The notes: generated by a model from the sequence alone, not told the origin. Counted from the first letter of the stretch, positions 24,305 through 32,061 are shown. The stretch: DNA of 34,758 bases from Acidimicrobiia bacterium (GCA_036271555.1 DATBAK010000073.1:1-34758), one strand, 5' to 3'. Translations and numbers: made by a program.

Positions 24305-25459
24305 CTACAGCCGCTCGATGATCGTGGCGTTCGCCATGCCGCCGCCCTCGCACATGGTCTGCAGGCCGTAGCGGCCGCCGCTGCGCTCGAGCTCGCAGAG
24401 CAGCGTCGCCATGAGGCGCGCGCCGGAGCAACCGAGCGGGTGACCGATGGCGATGGCGCCGCCGTTGACGTTCACCTTCTCCATGTCCGGGTGGTGCTCC
24501 TTCTCCCACGAGAGCACGACCGGCGCGAACGCCTCGTTGATCTCGACGAGGTCGATGTCGTCGATCTTCATCTTCGCCCGCTCGAGCACCTTCGTCGTCG
24601 CCGGGATCGGACCCGTGAGCATCGTCACCGGGTCGACGCCCGCGAGCGCGAACGTGTGGAAGCGCGCTCGCGGCTTCAGCCCGAGCTGCGCCGCCTTCTC
24701 CTCGGTCATGATCAGCACCGCGGCCGCGCCGTCGGTGATCTGCGACGAGTTGCCGGCCGTGATCACGCCGTCTTCCTTGAACGCGGGCTTGAGCTTGGCG
24801 AGCGTCTCCACCGACGAGTCGGGACGGATGCCCTCGTCGGTCGCGAAGCGCTCGCTGCCCGCCTCGGTCGTGACGTCGATCGGCACGATCTCACGGTCGA
24901 AGCGACCCTCCGCCGTCGCCCGCGCCGCGCGCTGGTGCGACTGCGCGGAGAACGCGTCGTTCTGCTCACGCGTGATGCCCCACCGCTCGGCGATGAGCTC
25001 GGCCGAGATGCCCTGGGGCACGAGGTGCGGGTAGCGGGCGAGCATCTCGGGACCGAACGGCATGCTGCCCGGAAGGAACGACGCACCCATCGGCACGCGC
25101 GACATGTTCTCGACGCCCGCCGCGATCACGACGTCGTAGGCGCCGGCGATGACGCCCTGCGCCGCGAAGTGCGCGGCCTGCTGGGACGATCCGCACTGGC
25201 GGTCGATCGACGTGCCGACCACCGACTCGGGGAAGCCCGCGGCGAGCGCGGCGTTGCGGCCGATGTTCACGGCCTGATCGCCGACCTGCATCACGCAGCC
25301 CATGATCACGTCCTCGACGAGCGCGGTGTCGAGATCGTTGCGCTCGGCGAGCGCCCGCAGCGTGTGCGCCGCGAGGTCGACTGGGTGCACGCCCTTGAGC
25401 TTCCCGTTGCGCCGGCCAAGGGGCGTGCGGACGGCATCGACGATCACGGCGTTCGGCAT
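24305..25459 (-). CDS. Acetyl-CoA acetyltransferase (thiolase)
   Basis: 384 residues, full length for the family. Thiolases cleave 3-ketoacyl-CoA or join two acetyl-CoA. Nucleophile Cys in SIDRQCGSSQQAAHFAAQ; second active-site parts NEAFAPVVLSW, GGAIAIGHPLGCSGAR (His) and the C-terminal MCEGGGMANATI (Cys). GRRNGKLKGVHPVDLAAHTL at the start is typical of FadA/AcAT-type degradative enzymes in actinobacteria. The ATG is preceded by GGGAGG at 5 nt. The upstream gap holds a direct-repeat operator candidate. Substrate (fatty acid, steroid or acetoacetyl-CoA) not decidable. Confidence 0.93.
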   Translation of the reverse strand: MPNAVIVDAVRTPLGRRNGKLKGVHPVDLAAHTLRALAERNDLDTALVEDVIMGCVMQVGDQAVNIGRNAALAAGFPESVVGTSIDRQCGSSQQAAHFAAQGVIAGAYDVVIAAGVENMSRVPMGASFLPGSMPFGPEMLARYPHLVPQGISAELIAERWGITREQNDAFSAQSHQRAARATAEGRFDREIVPIDVTTEAGSERFATDEGIRPDSSVETLAKLKPAFKEDGVITAGNSSQITDGAAAVLIMTEEKAAQLGLKPRARFHTFALAGVDPVTMLTGPIPATTKVLERAKMKIDDIDLVEINEAFAPVVLSWEKEHHPDMEKVNVNGGAIAIGHPLGCSGARLMATLLCELERSGGRYGLQTMCEGGGMANATIIERL

Positions 25460-25512
25460 GGTTCCTCCCGGAGACGGCTCGCCTCTACGGCGTGCGACCA
25501 AAACTAGACCAA

Positions 25513-25541
25513 CCGGTCAACACGTGTTCCGGGCCGGTCAA
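25513..25541. promoter_or_regulatory. Direct repeats CCGGTCAA, 21 bp apart, upstream of the thiolase
   Basis: Two identical CCGGTCAA (25513-25520 and 25534-25541) are spaced 21 bp start to start, two helical turns, with the palindrome CACGTG between (25521-25526). This suits binding of a regulator such as a TetR-family repressor of lipid catabolism, but no regulator gene is adjacent. Confidence 0.45.
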
Positions 25542-25646
25542 CCGGGCCGATCGGCAACCCGGTCGTGTGCTTGCTCGTCCCGGCACGACGGTGACGCGGA
25601 CTTCCGGGACCGACCGCGCACCCCACTCCATGCTTCACTTCCCGCC

Positions 25647-26261
25647 GTGCGTCGCCTCCTGATCGTGCGTCACGGCGAGTCCGAGTGGAACCGCGAGGGC
25701 CGCTGGCAGGGCTGGATCGACATCGCGCTCACGCCCCGTGGGGAGGCCCAGGCCCGGGCACGCGGCGTCGAGCTGCACGCCGACGGGCACCGGTTCCCGG
25801 CGGTCCATTGCTCCGACCTCGTGCGGGCCGCCCGCACGGCGACCCTGCTGAGCGAGGCGCTCGGCGCTCCGCCCGCGCAACCGGAGCGCGCGCTGCGAGA
25901 ACGGTTCGGCGGCGAGTGGCAGGGGCTGACCGGTGAGGAGATCCGCACGCGCTGGCCGGAGGAGCGCGCGGCGTGGCGGCGGGGTGATCTCCCGGGTCCG
26001 CCCGGCGGGGAGACCGACGCCGCGCTCGTCGACCGCGTGCTCGCGGCCATCGCCGCGATCGATGCCGCCACGGTCGAGGGCCCCGTGCTGATCGTCACGC
26101 ACGGCGGCGTCCTCGGACAGCTGACCGATTGGGCCGGTCTGCGCGAGCCGGCTCCGATCACGAACCTCGGCGGGCGTTGGTTCGACTGGGACGGCACGGC
26201 CCTCGAGCCCGGCGAGGCGCTCCCGCCGCTGGCCGAGCCGACCGAGACCGATCTGGAGTAG
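25647..26261 (+). CDS. Histidine phosphatase family protein
   Basis: 204 residues. The catalytic RHGE motif is at the start (RLLIVRHGESEWNREGRWQGWIDIALTPRGEAQA), and the partners are CSDLVRAARTATLL, LRERFGGEWQGLTGEEI (acid residue) and LIVTHGGVLGQL (second His). It is related to cofactor-dependent phosphoglycerate mutase and to broad acid phosphatases, but the short length favours a phosphatase. The GTG start at 25647 is directly before the first strand. Substrate unknown. Confidence 0.87.
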   Translation: MRRLLIVRHGESEWNREGRWQGWIDIALTPRGEAQARARGVELHADGHRFPAVHCSDLVRAARTATLLSEALGAPPAQPERALRERFGGEWQGLTGEEIRTRWPEERAAWRRGDLPGPPGGETDAALVDRVLAAIAAIDAATVEGPVLIVTHGGVLGQLTDWAGLREPAPITNLGGRWFDWDGTALEPGEALPPLAEPTETDLE

Positions 26262-26316
26262 GTCGGGACCGGTCGTAGGATGACGCCAACTCGCCGGTCG
26301 CACCTGGGGGACCACC

Positions 26317-27123
26317 ATGGCCGTGCTCGAGACGTCCACGCTTCGGCGGTCGAGACTCACGGGCGGCGCGGTGCTCGCGCTCACGCTCGTGCTCGTGCTC
26401 GGCGCGTGCAGCAGCAGTAGTAAGTCGTCGTCGCCGACGACGAAGACGAAGACCGCTTCGTCGGCGACCCCGGTGAGCGCCGCGAGCACGCTGACCGGCA
26501 AGACGCCCTGCGAGAAGGCAGGCCCGCCCGCGTCGGAGGGCCAGGTCCTCGACGGATCCGGCCACTTCCACCGCGGTCCGTACCCGCAGGTCCCGCTGAG
26601 CGAGTCGACACGAGTCTCGCTCGAGCAGGAGCAGGTCGACGCGCGCGCGGTCGCGGTGAAGTACCCGACCGTCGCCAGCGCGCAGGCTGCGGGCTACCGG
26701 GAGTCGACGGTCTACGTGCCGTGCATCGGCGCGCACTTCACGAACACGTCCCTCGTGGCCTCGTTCAACCCGTCCGCGCCCTCGGAGCTGCTCTACGACG
26801 GCACCAAGCCGACCTCGAAGATCGTCGGTCTGAGCTACCTCGTGTTCCACCCGGGCGGTCCGCCGACGGGCTTCGCGGGTGGGAACGACCGCTGGCACCA
26901 GCACACGTTCAACGGCGGGCTCTGCATGAAGGGCGGGCTCGTGATCGGCGCCGAGAGCACGAGCAAGACCGCCTGCGCGCAAGAAGGTGGGCAGAAGATC
27001 GCGCTCAACGACATCTGGATGGTGCACGACTGGATCGTCGCCGGGTGGGAGTGCTCATGGGGCGTGTTCGCCGCGGAGTGCCCCGAGCTCGGCGGCAAGG
27101 CCGGCCTCGACGCGTTCCACTAG
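26317..27123 (+). CDS. Lipoprotein of unknown function, Cys- and His-rich
   Basis: 268 residues. Lipoprotein signal RLTGGAVLALTLVLVLGAC, then a Ser/Thr/Lys linker. The domain (about 60-265) has a marked motif GGNDRWHQHTFNGGLCMKGG with a His-x-His pair, earlier YVPCIGAHFTN and LLYDGTKPTSKIVGLSYLVF, and a Trp-rich end NDIWMVHDWIVAGWECSWGVFA. Six or so Cys suggest disulphides; the His could bind a metal. I recognise it only as a conserved actinobacterial-type hypothetical. TAGGAT at 26276-26281 may be its -10, giving a short leader. Confidence 0.75.
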   Translation: MAVLETSTLRRSRLTGGAVLALTLVLVLGACSSSSKSSSPTTKTKTASSATPVSAASTLTGKTPCEKAGPPASEGQVLDGSGHFHRGPYPQVPLSESTRVSLEQEQVDARAVAVKYPTVASAQAAGYRESTVYVPCIGAHFTNTSLVASFNPSAPSELLYDGTKPTSKIVGLSYLVFHPGGPPTGFAGGNDRWHQHTFNGGLCMKGGLVIGAESTSKTACAQEGGQKIALNDIWMVHDWIVAGWECSWGVFAAECPELGGKAGLDAFH

Positions 27124-27160
27124 ATCTGGTCGGGCTCGCTCGCGGCACCGCCCCGTGAAC

Positions 27161-27205
27161 GCGTAGACGAAGCGACCCCGCCGGGAGCGGGGTCGTGGGC
27201 TACGC
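27161..27205. terminator. Two-way terminator hairpin between convergent genes
   Basis: Inner stem CGACCCCG (27173-27180) with CGGGGTCG (27188-27195) and outer arms GCGTAG (27161-27166) with CTACGC (27200-27205). It lies between the stops at 27123 (+) and 27200 (-), overlapping the latter's stop codon. Confidence 0.65.
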
Positions 27206-27463
27206 GTTGGTTCTGCGTCGGGATCCGTTGTCGGAGCAGCGAACGCCGAGCGGGGTCTGCCAGAAGGCGTCCGGCGGTCCGGCCATGCCGAAGCCGGCGA
27301 CGATCTCACGGGCGGCACCCGCGGTCGTCATGTCGCCGGGTCGACTGCTGCTGAGCAGCCGCTCGACCGTGCGCTCGATACGGGCGTGAGACCAACCGAG
27401 GTAGTGGTAGGTCTCGTGCTCGAGCTCGTCCTGTTGGGACTCGTGGATTGAAGGCGGAAGCAC
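27200..27463 (-). CDS. Small protein of unknown function (87 aa)
   Basis: GTG start at 27463 with GGAGGT 5 nt upstream, one of the best ribosome sites in the window, so the gene is likely real. The sequence is polar, with HESQQDELEHETYHYLGWSHARIERTVERLLSSSRPGD then TAGAAREIVAGFGMAGPPDAFWQTPLG. It looks soluble and mostly helical, with no signal or membrane segment. Not recognised. It is convergent with the Cys/His lipoprotein gene and shares the hairpin at its end. Confidence 0.65.
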   Translation of the reverse strand: MLPPSIHESQQDELEHETYHYLGWSHARIERTVERLLSSSRPGDMTTAGAAREIVAGFGMAGPPDAFWQTPLGVRCSDNGSRRRTNA

Positions 27464-27580
27464 CGCACACCTCCGAAGGTCTTCTCGTCACCGGTTCTAT
27501 CGGCGGCAACGGCCGCAGGGTTCACCGATTTTCCGGTTGCGTTCGCGGGCTCGTCGGCTCGGGGGATCGGAAGTCAGACT

Positions 27581-28363
27581 GTGCTCGTGGGCGTCGAGTT
27601 ACCCGGTCCGATTCCGCACCGTCGCGACGGTGGCCACCCGATCGCGTCCTGGACCAGCGCGCTCGTGCTCCCGATCGGCGTCGCCGCGACCTGTATCCCG
27701 CTCCGTTCCCACGTCGCCGCGGCCGACGTCGCCCTGCTGCTGGCGGTCGTGATCCTGGTCGCCGCCACCTTCGGCAGCCGTCTGACCGGCGCCGTTGCGG
27801 GCGTCGAAGCCGCGATCGCGTTCGACCTCTTCTTCACCAAGCCGTACTACTCGCTGCGCATCAACCGCGCCGAGGACGTCGAGACCGCGGTGCTCATGCT
27901 CATCGTCGGCGTTGCGATCGGCGAGATCGTCACGCGCGGCCGGCGCGACCGGCACGCGGCGCGGGTCTCGCGCTCGAACCTCGAACGCGTGTCGCGCTTC
28001 ACCGAGCTCGCCGCGGGCGGTGAGCGACCCGGGCGCCTGATCCGCGTCGCGCGGCGCGAGCTCATCGAGCTGTTGGAGCTCGATGACGCCGAGTTCGAAC
28101 GGCCGCCGTTCTTCGACGCGTTGCCGCGTCTCAATCACTCCGGTCTGTCGATTCCGCCGACGCTCGCGACCGACGGCCACGCGGCCGCGCGCCGCGCGTC
28201 GCAGATCGAGCTGCCGATCTGGGCCGAGGGACTCGAGGTCGGACGGTTCGTGCTCACGTTGCCCGACGAGGCGACCGGTCTCGAGTTCGCGCCGCAGGCG
28301 CGCACGTCCGCGCTCGCGCTCGCCGACCAGCTCGGCGTCGCGTTACTGGCCCACGACCGGTGA
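27581..28363 (+). CDS. DUF4118 (KdpD-like) membrane protein
   Basis: 260 residues. Four membrane helices at about 24-120 carry the DUF4118 pattern of the KdpD sensor (VILVAATFGSRLTGAVAGVEAAIAFDLFFTKPYYSLRI, then AEDVETAVLMLIVGVAIGEIVTRGRR). A coil and a ~120-residue cytoplasmic part follow, but no histidine-kinase motifs, so it is a sensor-type domain without the kinase. GTG 27581 or GTG 27587 could start it. Its end overlaps by 21 bp the convergent gene for a KimA-like K+/amino-acid permease. A shared potassium theme is an inference. Confidence 0.8.
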   Translation: MLVGVELPGPIPHRRDGGHPIASWTSALVLPIGVAATCIPLRSHVAAADVALLLAVVILVAATFGSRLTGAVAGVEAAIAFDLFFTKPYYSLRINRAEDVETAVLMLIVGVAIGEIVTRGRRDRHAARVSRSNLERVSRFTELAAGGERPGRLIRVARRELIELLELDDAEFERPPFFDALPRLNHSGLSIPPTLATDGHAAARRASQIELPIWAEGLEVGRFVLTLPDEATGLEFAPQARTSALALADQLGVALLAHDR

Positions 28364-30700
28364 GCCCGGCACCTCGAGCGTGTAATACGGGTTGACGATC
28401 TCGAGGTGACCGCGCCGCAGGCCGACCGCGCCGGTGACCGCGATCATCGTGCCCGGTTCGATGCCGCCGATGTGCCGGCGCCCGAGGAACACGATGCTGA
28501 TCTCGCCGCTGGCATCGCGCAGGCGGCACTCCATCGTGGCGATGCCACCGCGCGGCTGGATGCGGATCGCGTGCACGCTGCCGTGCAACGTGACCTGCTG
28601 ACGGTGGCGCGCGTGCGAGATCGGGGTCGGGCCGTCGTCGTGACGGTCGATGAGCTCCTGCACCTCACGGTCGGGCGGGACCGACGGCAGCGCCTCGCCG
28701 ATCTCGTGCTGCTGGTGCCGGCCGAGGTGGTACGGCACGAAGGTGACGTTGGCGTGCGGGAGGTCGGCGATCTGCGACGCGAGCGCGTCCGCCGTGCGGT
28801 CGTGCAGGAACTTGTGCCAGATGCGCTCGCGGTGGATGCGCGGGAGCAGCACGCTCACCTCGGTCTTCTCGTCGGCGAGCACTTCCGCGACGAGCTCGAC
28901 ACCTGCGCGCTGGATGCGCCGGTCGGGACACCCGACGATCTCGAGCGTGAACCGCGAGAAGCCGAGCTCGAGCCACTGGTCGCGCAACGTCTTCGCGCGT
29001 TGCATATCGATCGCGAAGTGCACGGCGCGCAGCTCGTCGGGCGCGAGGGTCCGCGCGTACTGCAACGCGCGGGCCGACGCGAGGTCGATGGTGTCGATGA
29101 ACACGAGCACGACGTGCCGGCGCAGGATCGGCGCTTCTGCGGCGCGCGCCGCGTCCTCGAGCAGCTCGCTCGCCTCGTCGAGGTACTGCCGGTTGAGCCG
29201 CAGCAGCAGCGCCACGAGGATCGGGACGAGCAGGATGATCACCCACGCGCCTTCGGCGAACTTCGCGACCGCGATGATCACGGCGACGACGAACGACAGG
29301 AACGCGCCCATCCCGTTGACGAAGAGTCCGCCACGCCAGCCCGGCTCCCGGCGCCGGATGTGGTGCCGAGCCATGCCCGCCTGCGACAACGTGAAGCTCG
29401 TGAACACACCGAGCGCGTAGAGCGGGATCAGCCGGCTCACCTTCGCGTCCGTCGCGAGGAGCACGACGATGCTCACGCCGGCGAGCGAGAGGATGCCGTT
29501 CGAGAACACCAATCGGTGCCCGCGCTTGGTGAGCTGCCGGGGCATGAACTGATCGCTCGCGGCGAAGGACGCGAGCCGGGGGAAGTCGGCGAAGCTCGTG
29601 TTCGCGGCGAGCACGAGGATGAGCAGCGTGCCCGCCTGCAGCGACAGGTAGGCGACGTGCGCGACCGCGCCCGACCCGTACACGAACTTGCCGATCTGCG
29701 AGATGACGGTCGGCGTGCCGCTGTCGAACACGGTCACGTGCATGCGCGCGGCGAGCACCGAGATGCCGAGGAACATCACGCCGAGCGTCGATCCCATGAT
29801 CACGAGCGTCGAGCGCGCGTTCTTCCACGCCGGCTCCTTGAACGCGGGCACGCCGTTCGAGATCGCCTCGACGCCGGTGACCGCGGCACCGCCGGACGCG
29901 AACGCGCGCAGCACGATGAACAGTGACGCGCCGAGGAACAGGCCGCTGCCCTTCGACCCGTACGTCAACGCGCCCGCATGGTGCGCGTGGTCGATGGGGA
30001 GGTGACCGGTGGCGAGCCTGACGACACCGATCGCGAGCAGCGCGACCATGTTGAGGAGGAAGAAGTACGTCGGCACCGCGAACACGCGGCCCGACTCCTT
30101 CACACCGCGCAGGTTGCCGTAGGCGATGATCACGACGAACGCGATGGCGATCGGGACCTCGAAGCGCGCGATCGACGGAGCCGCCGACGCGAGCGCGGCC
30201 GTGCCCGCGGCCACCGACACCGCGACCGTGAGGATGTAGTCGGTGAGCAGTGAGACGCCCGCGATGAGCGCAGGGGTCTTGCCGAAGTTGTCCTTGGTGA
30301 CGATGTACGCGCCGCCGGCGCTCGGGTACTCCTTGATCGTCTGCCGGTAGGACAGGATCAGGAACCCGAGCACGATGAGCAGCGCGATCGTGATCGGCAC
30401 GACGAGCGCGAACGCGGCGATGCCGATCACCGGGATCAGCGTGCGCAGGATCTCCTCGGTCGCGTACGCCGACGACGAGAGGTTGTCGGACGCGAACACC
30501 GCGAGCGCGGTCGGCTTGCCGAGGCGTTGATGCTCGAGCTCGTCGCTCGACAGCGGCGGGCCGAGCAGCTTCTTCTTGACGCGGTATCCGCTCGTCTCCG
30601 GCACGACCGGCACGTTCGCGGGCGCGTTCACGGCCGCGGCCGTCGCCGTCGATTGCGCACCCGACGCCACCGGCTCGTCTTGGACCGACTCCACCGCCAT
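28343..30700 (-). CDS. KimA/YdaO-like APC permease with USP-like and OB-like C-terminal domains
   Basis: 785 residues. About 60-505 is a 12-helix APC-fold transporter whose start GKPTALAVFASDNLSSSAYATEEIL is the hallmark of the KimA/YdaO group, known high-affinity K+ importers controlled by c-di-AMP in Bacillus. YPSAGGAYIVTKDNFG and GVEAISNGVPAFKEP agree. About 528-660 is a universal-stress-like cytoplasmic domain (VVLVFIDTIDLASARALQYARTL). About 702-776 looks like an added OB fold (VTLHGSVHAIRIQ, RLRDASGEISIVFLGRRHIGGIEPGTMIAVTG, HLEIVNPYYTLE), resembling a nucleic-acid or nucleotide-binding OB. ATG 30700 follows TAGGCT by 7 nt. Substrate K+ is inferred; an amino acid is possible. Confidence 0.85.
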   Translation of the reverse strand: MAVESVQDEPVASGAQSTATAAAVNAPANVPVVPETSGYRVKKKLLGPPLSSDELEHQRLGKPTALAVFASDNLSSSAYATEEILRTLIPVIGIAAFALVVPITIALLIVLGFLILSYRQTIKEYPSAGGAYIVTKDNFGKTPALIAGVSLLTDYILTVAVSVAAGTAALASAAPSIARFEVPIAIAFVVIIAYGNLRGVKESGRVFAVPTYFFLLNMVALLAIGVVRLATGHLPIDHAHHAGALTYGSKGSGLFLGASLFIVLRAFASGGAAVTGVEAISNGVPAFKEPAWKNARSTLVIMGSTLGVMFLGISVLAARMHVTVFDSGTPTVISQIGKFVYGSGAVAHVAYLSLQAGTLLILVLAANTSFADFPRLASFAASDQFMPRQLTKRGHRLVFSNGILSLAGVSIVVLLATDAKVSRLIPLYALGVFTSFTLSQAGMARHHIRRREPGWRGGLFVNGMGAFLSFVVAVIIAVAKFAEGAWVIILLVPILVALLLRLNRQYLDEASELLEDAARAAEAPILRRHVVLVFIDTIDLASARALQYARTLAPDELRAVHFAIDMQRAKTLRDQWLELGFSRFTLEIVGCPDRRIQRAGVELVAEVLADEKTEVSVLLPRIHRERIWHKFLHDRTADALASQIADLPHANVTFVPYHLGRHQQHEIGEALPSVPPDREVQELIDRHDDGPTPISHARHRQQVTLHGSVHAIRIQPRGGIATMECRLRDASGEISIVFLGRRHIGGIEPGTMIAVTGAVGLRRGHLEIVNPYYTLEVPGSPVVGQ

Positions 30701-30707
30701 GGATCGG

Positions 30708-30713
30708 AGCCTA
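30708..30713 (-). promoter_or_regulatory. Leaderless -10 box of the KimA-like gene
   Basis: TAGGCT on the minus strand, 7 nt before ATG 30700. The mobile element begins 29 bp further upstream, so the -35 region ends close to its left edge. Confidence 0.55.
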
Positions 30714-30741
30714 GAGGGATCGGGTGGCTCGGTCGGCTCTC

Positions 30742-30759
30742 GGTAGTGGCTCAGTTTGA
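30742..30759 (+). repeat. Left terminal inverted repeat of the insertion
   Basis: GGTAGTGGCTCAGTTTGA; it contains the stop and last two codons of the 57-aa passenger gene. The 8-bp duplication CGGCTCTC touches its outer end. Confidence 0.85.
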
Positions 30760-30924
30760 CTTGGGCTCACGACGGCCGACGGTCCAGAGCTGGATGCCTA
30801 CCGTGAGCACGCCGAGCAACCCGACGCCGGTAAACCACCACCGTCGGTGGACAAGTGCCACGACGAGGAGAAAGAGAAAGAAGACCAGCGACGCGAAGAG
30901 GAAGAGGAACCACCGATCGCGCAT
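30751..30924 (-). CDS. Small two-helix membrane protein (57 aa), passenger of the insertion
   Basis: A 57-residue frame from ATG 30924: MRDRWFLFLFASLVFFLFLL opens it, continuing VVALVHRRWW, then a second helix FTGVGLLGVLTVGIQLWTVG and a basic tail RREPKSN. Two strong membrane helices with Arg/His/Trp at the turn are not expected by chance. Use of TTT codons differs from neighbours. TAGTTG lies 7 nt upstream, a partial leaderless box. The stop is inside the left inverted repeat. Function unknown. Confidence 0.6.
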   Translation of the reverse strand: MRDRWFLFLFASLVFFLFLLVVALVHRRWWFTGVGLLGVLTVGIQLWTVGRREPKSN

Positions 30925-31044
30925 GAGCGGCCAACTACCCGCTCTACGCCTCGCTCAGACGAGCAGTTCCGCGACCTGGAACACGGACCACGGAGCCTTC
31001 GCCCTCTGGTTCAGATCAGTCAGCATCTCGTGTGCGCTTCACCA

Positions 31045-31233
31045 TCAGTCTGAGCCTACGCGGCGTCGCTCCGACGCCCATCGAAACCACGTCCACGCGA
31101 CGAACACGAGTATCAAGCCGAACCCGACGATCGTCACGGAGAGCTTCCCGATGAGCAGCATCAGCGGGACGCCGATTGCGACGACGAGCGCAACCGCGAC
31201 GCCGTGTCGAATCGACGGCCAGTCCAGGTGCAT
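31045..31233 (-). CDS. Small two-helix membrane protein (62 aa), passenger of the insertion
   Basis: 62 residues from ATG 31233: a short start MHLDWPSIRHG, helix VAVALVVAIGVPLMLLIG, turn, helix VTIVGFGLILVFVAWTWFRWA, and the basic tail SERRRVGSD. The topology is like the 57-aa neighbour (two helices, basic tail). CAGACT lies 7 nt upstream, a weak leaderless box. Between the two genes (30955-31026) is a 23-residue frame ending APWSVFQVAELLV, not called. No family recognised. Confidence 0.6.
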   Translation of the reverse strand: MHLDWPSIRHGVAVALVVAIGVPLMLLIGKLSVTIVGFGLILVFVAWTWFRWASERRRVGSD

Positions 31234-31270
31234 GCGGCACAGTCTGACGACCGCCGCCTATCCGTCAAGC

Positions 31271-31288
31271 TCAAACTGAGCCACTACC
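31271..31288 (-). repeat. Right terminal inverted repeat of the insertion
   Basis: TCAAACTGAGCCACTACC, exact complement of the left end, followed at once by the second CGGCTCTC copy (31289-31296). Confidence 0.85.
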
Positions 31289-31353
31289 CGGCTCTCGGGC
31301 CGTCCGGAGTCGACTGCCAGCCGACTCCCAGGCGAGGCGGCAAGGATGCCCGC

Positions 31354-32055
31354 ATGCACGGTTGGAAACGGTGGGCATTGGTCGCGGTCGTCGTCGTCTT
31401 GGTCCTGGTCGTCGGCGGGCCGTTCGTGTACTTCCACTTCATTCAGGGCCCGGCTCCGAAGCCCTTCACGCTCGACGACACCACCACGACCTCGGCGCCG
31501 TCGGGTTCGACGACGCCGACGACGACGCTCACGTCGCTCGACGGCACGTGGAAGATCACGAGCGGCTCGCAGGCCGGCTACCGCGTGAAGGAGACGCTGG
31601 TCGGTCAGAGCGCGACGGCGGTCGGACGCACGAGCGCCGTCACGGGGTCGATGACGCTGTCGGGCACGAGCGTTCCGAGCGCGAGCTTCACGGTCGACAT
31701 GACGAAGGTCTCGAGCGATCGCAGCCAGCGCGACGATCAGTTCCAGGGCCGGATCATGGACACCGCCGACTTCCCCACGGCGAAGTTCGCGCTCTCGTCG
31801 CCGATCAAGCTCGGCAGCGTTCCCTCGGCGAGCACGACGATCACCCCGTCGGCAACCGGCAAGCTCACGCTCCACGGCACGACGAAGACGGTGACGATCC
31901 CGCTCTCCGCGAAGCGCGCCGGCAACACGATCGAGGTGACCGGCTCCACCACGATCACGTTCTCCGACTACGGCATCGACAATCCGAGTGGCGGCCCCGC
32001 GTCCGTCGGCAACAACGGGACGATGGAGTTCCTGCTCGTACTGACGAAGTCGTAG
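31354..32055 (+). CDS. YceI family protein, membrane-anchored
   Basis: 233 residues. N-terminal anchor WALVAVVVVLVLVVGGPFVYFHF (about 6-28), a Thr/Ser linker (TTTTSAPSGSTTPTTTLTS), then a YceI lipocalin-like barrel (about 68-233): GTWKITSGSQAGYRVKE, VGRTSAVTGSMTLSG, SFTVDMTKVSSDRSQRDDQFQGRIMDTADFPTAKFAL, GKLTLHGTTKTVTIPL and ITFSDYGIDNPS. YceI proteins bind long polyisoprenoids such as ubiquinone precursors. Start: ATG 31354; the open frame goes back through the insertion's repeat to 31204, which I refuse. An in-frame overlap with the insertion is therefore only apparent. Confidence 0.88.
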   Translation: MHGWKRWALVAVVVVLVLVVGGPFVYFHFIQGPAPKPFTLDDTTTTSAPSGSTTPTTTLTSLDGTWKITSGSQAGYRVKETLVGQSATAVGRTSAVTGSMTLSGTSVPSASFTVDMTKVSSDRSQRDDQFQGRIMDTADFPTAKFALSSPIKLGSVPSASTTITPSATGKLTLHGTTKTVTIPLSAKRAGNTIEVTGSTTITFSDYGIDNPSGGPASVGNNGTMEFLLVLTKS

Positions 32056-32061
32056 GCGCAG

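Larger units (their letters stand above)
30742..31288. mobile_element. Transposase-less insertion (MITE / mobile insertion cassette) with passenger genes
   Basis: 547 bp bounded by perfect 18-bp inverted repeats: GGTAGTGGCTCAGTTTGA at 30742-30759 and its complement at 31271-31288. They are flanked directly by an identical 8-bp target duplication, CGGCTCTC, at 30734-30741 and 31289-31296. The inside is less GC-rich (111 of 180 bases, 62%, in three lines I counted) than the flank (42 of 60, 70%, in one line). No transposase frame is present. It carries two minus-strand genes for small two-helix membrane proteins. An 8-bp duplication fits several IS families (IS1595, ISL3, IS66, IS6); none is assigned. 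It sits in the short promoter region between the divergent KimA-like and YceI genes. Confidence 0.85.

Noticed and set aside
24440-25507. 355-residue plus-strand frame opposite the thiolase
   Set aside because: Arg/His/Asp-rich composition typical of an antisense shadow; the thiolase on the other strand has all its active-site motifs.
28406-29926. 506-residue plus-strand frame opposite the permease
   Set aside because: Charged low-complexity shadow of a membrane protein gene.
30955-31026. 23-residue minus-strand frame between the two passenger genes
   Set aside because: Too short and without a ribosome site to call as a gene; kept only as a remark.
30527-31279. 250-residue plus-strand frame across the permease start and the insertion
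   Set aside because: It crosses the element boundary and a promoter and has no domain pattern; the minus-strand small genes have clear membrane helices.
31204-31353. Upstream start for the YceI protein
   Set aside because: The extension reads through the right inverted repeat of the insertion and its target duplication; the membrane anchor begins at 31354.
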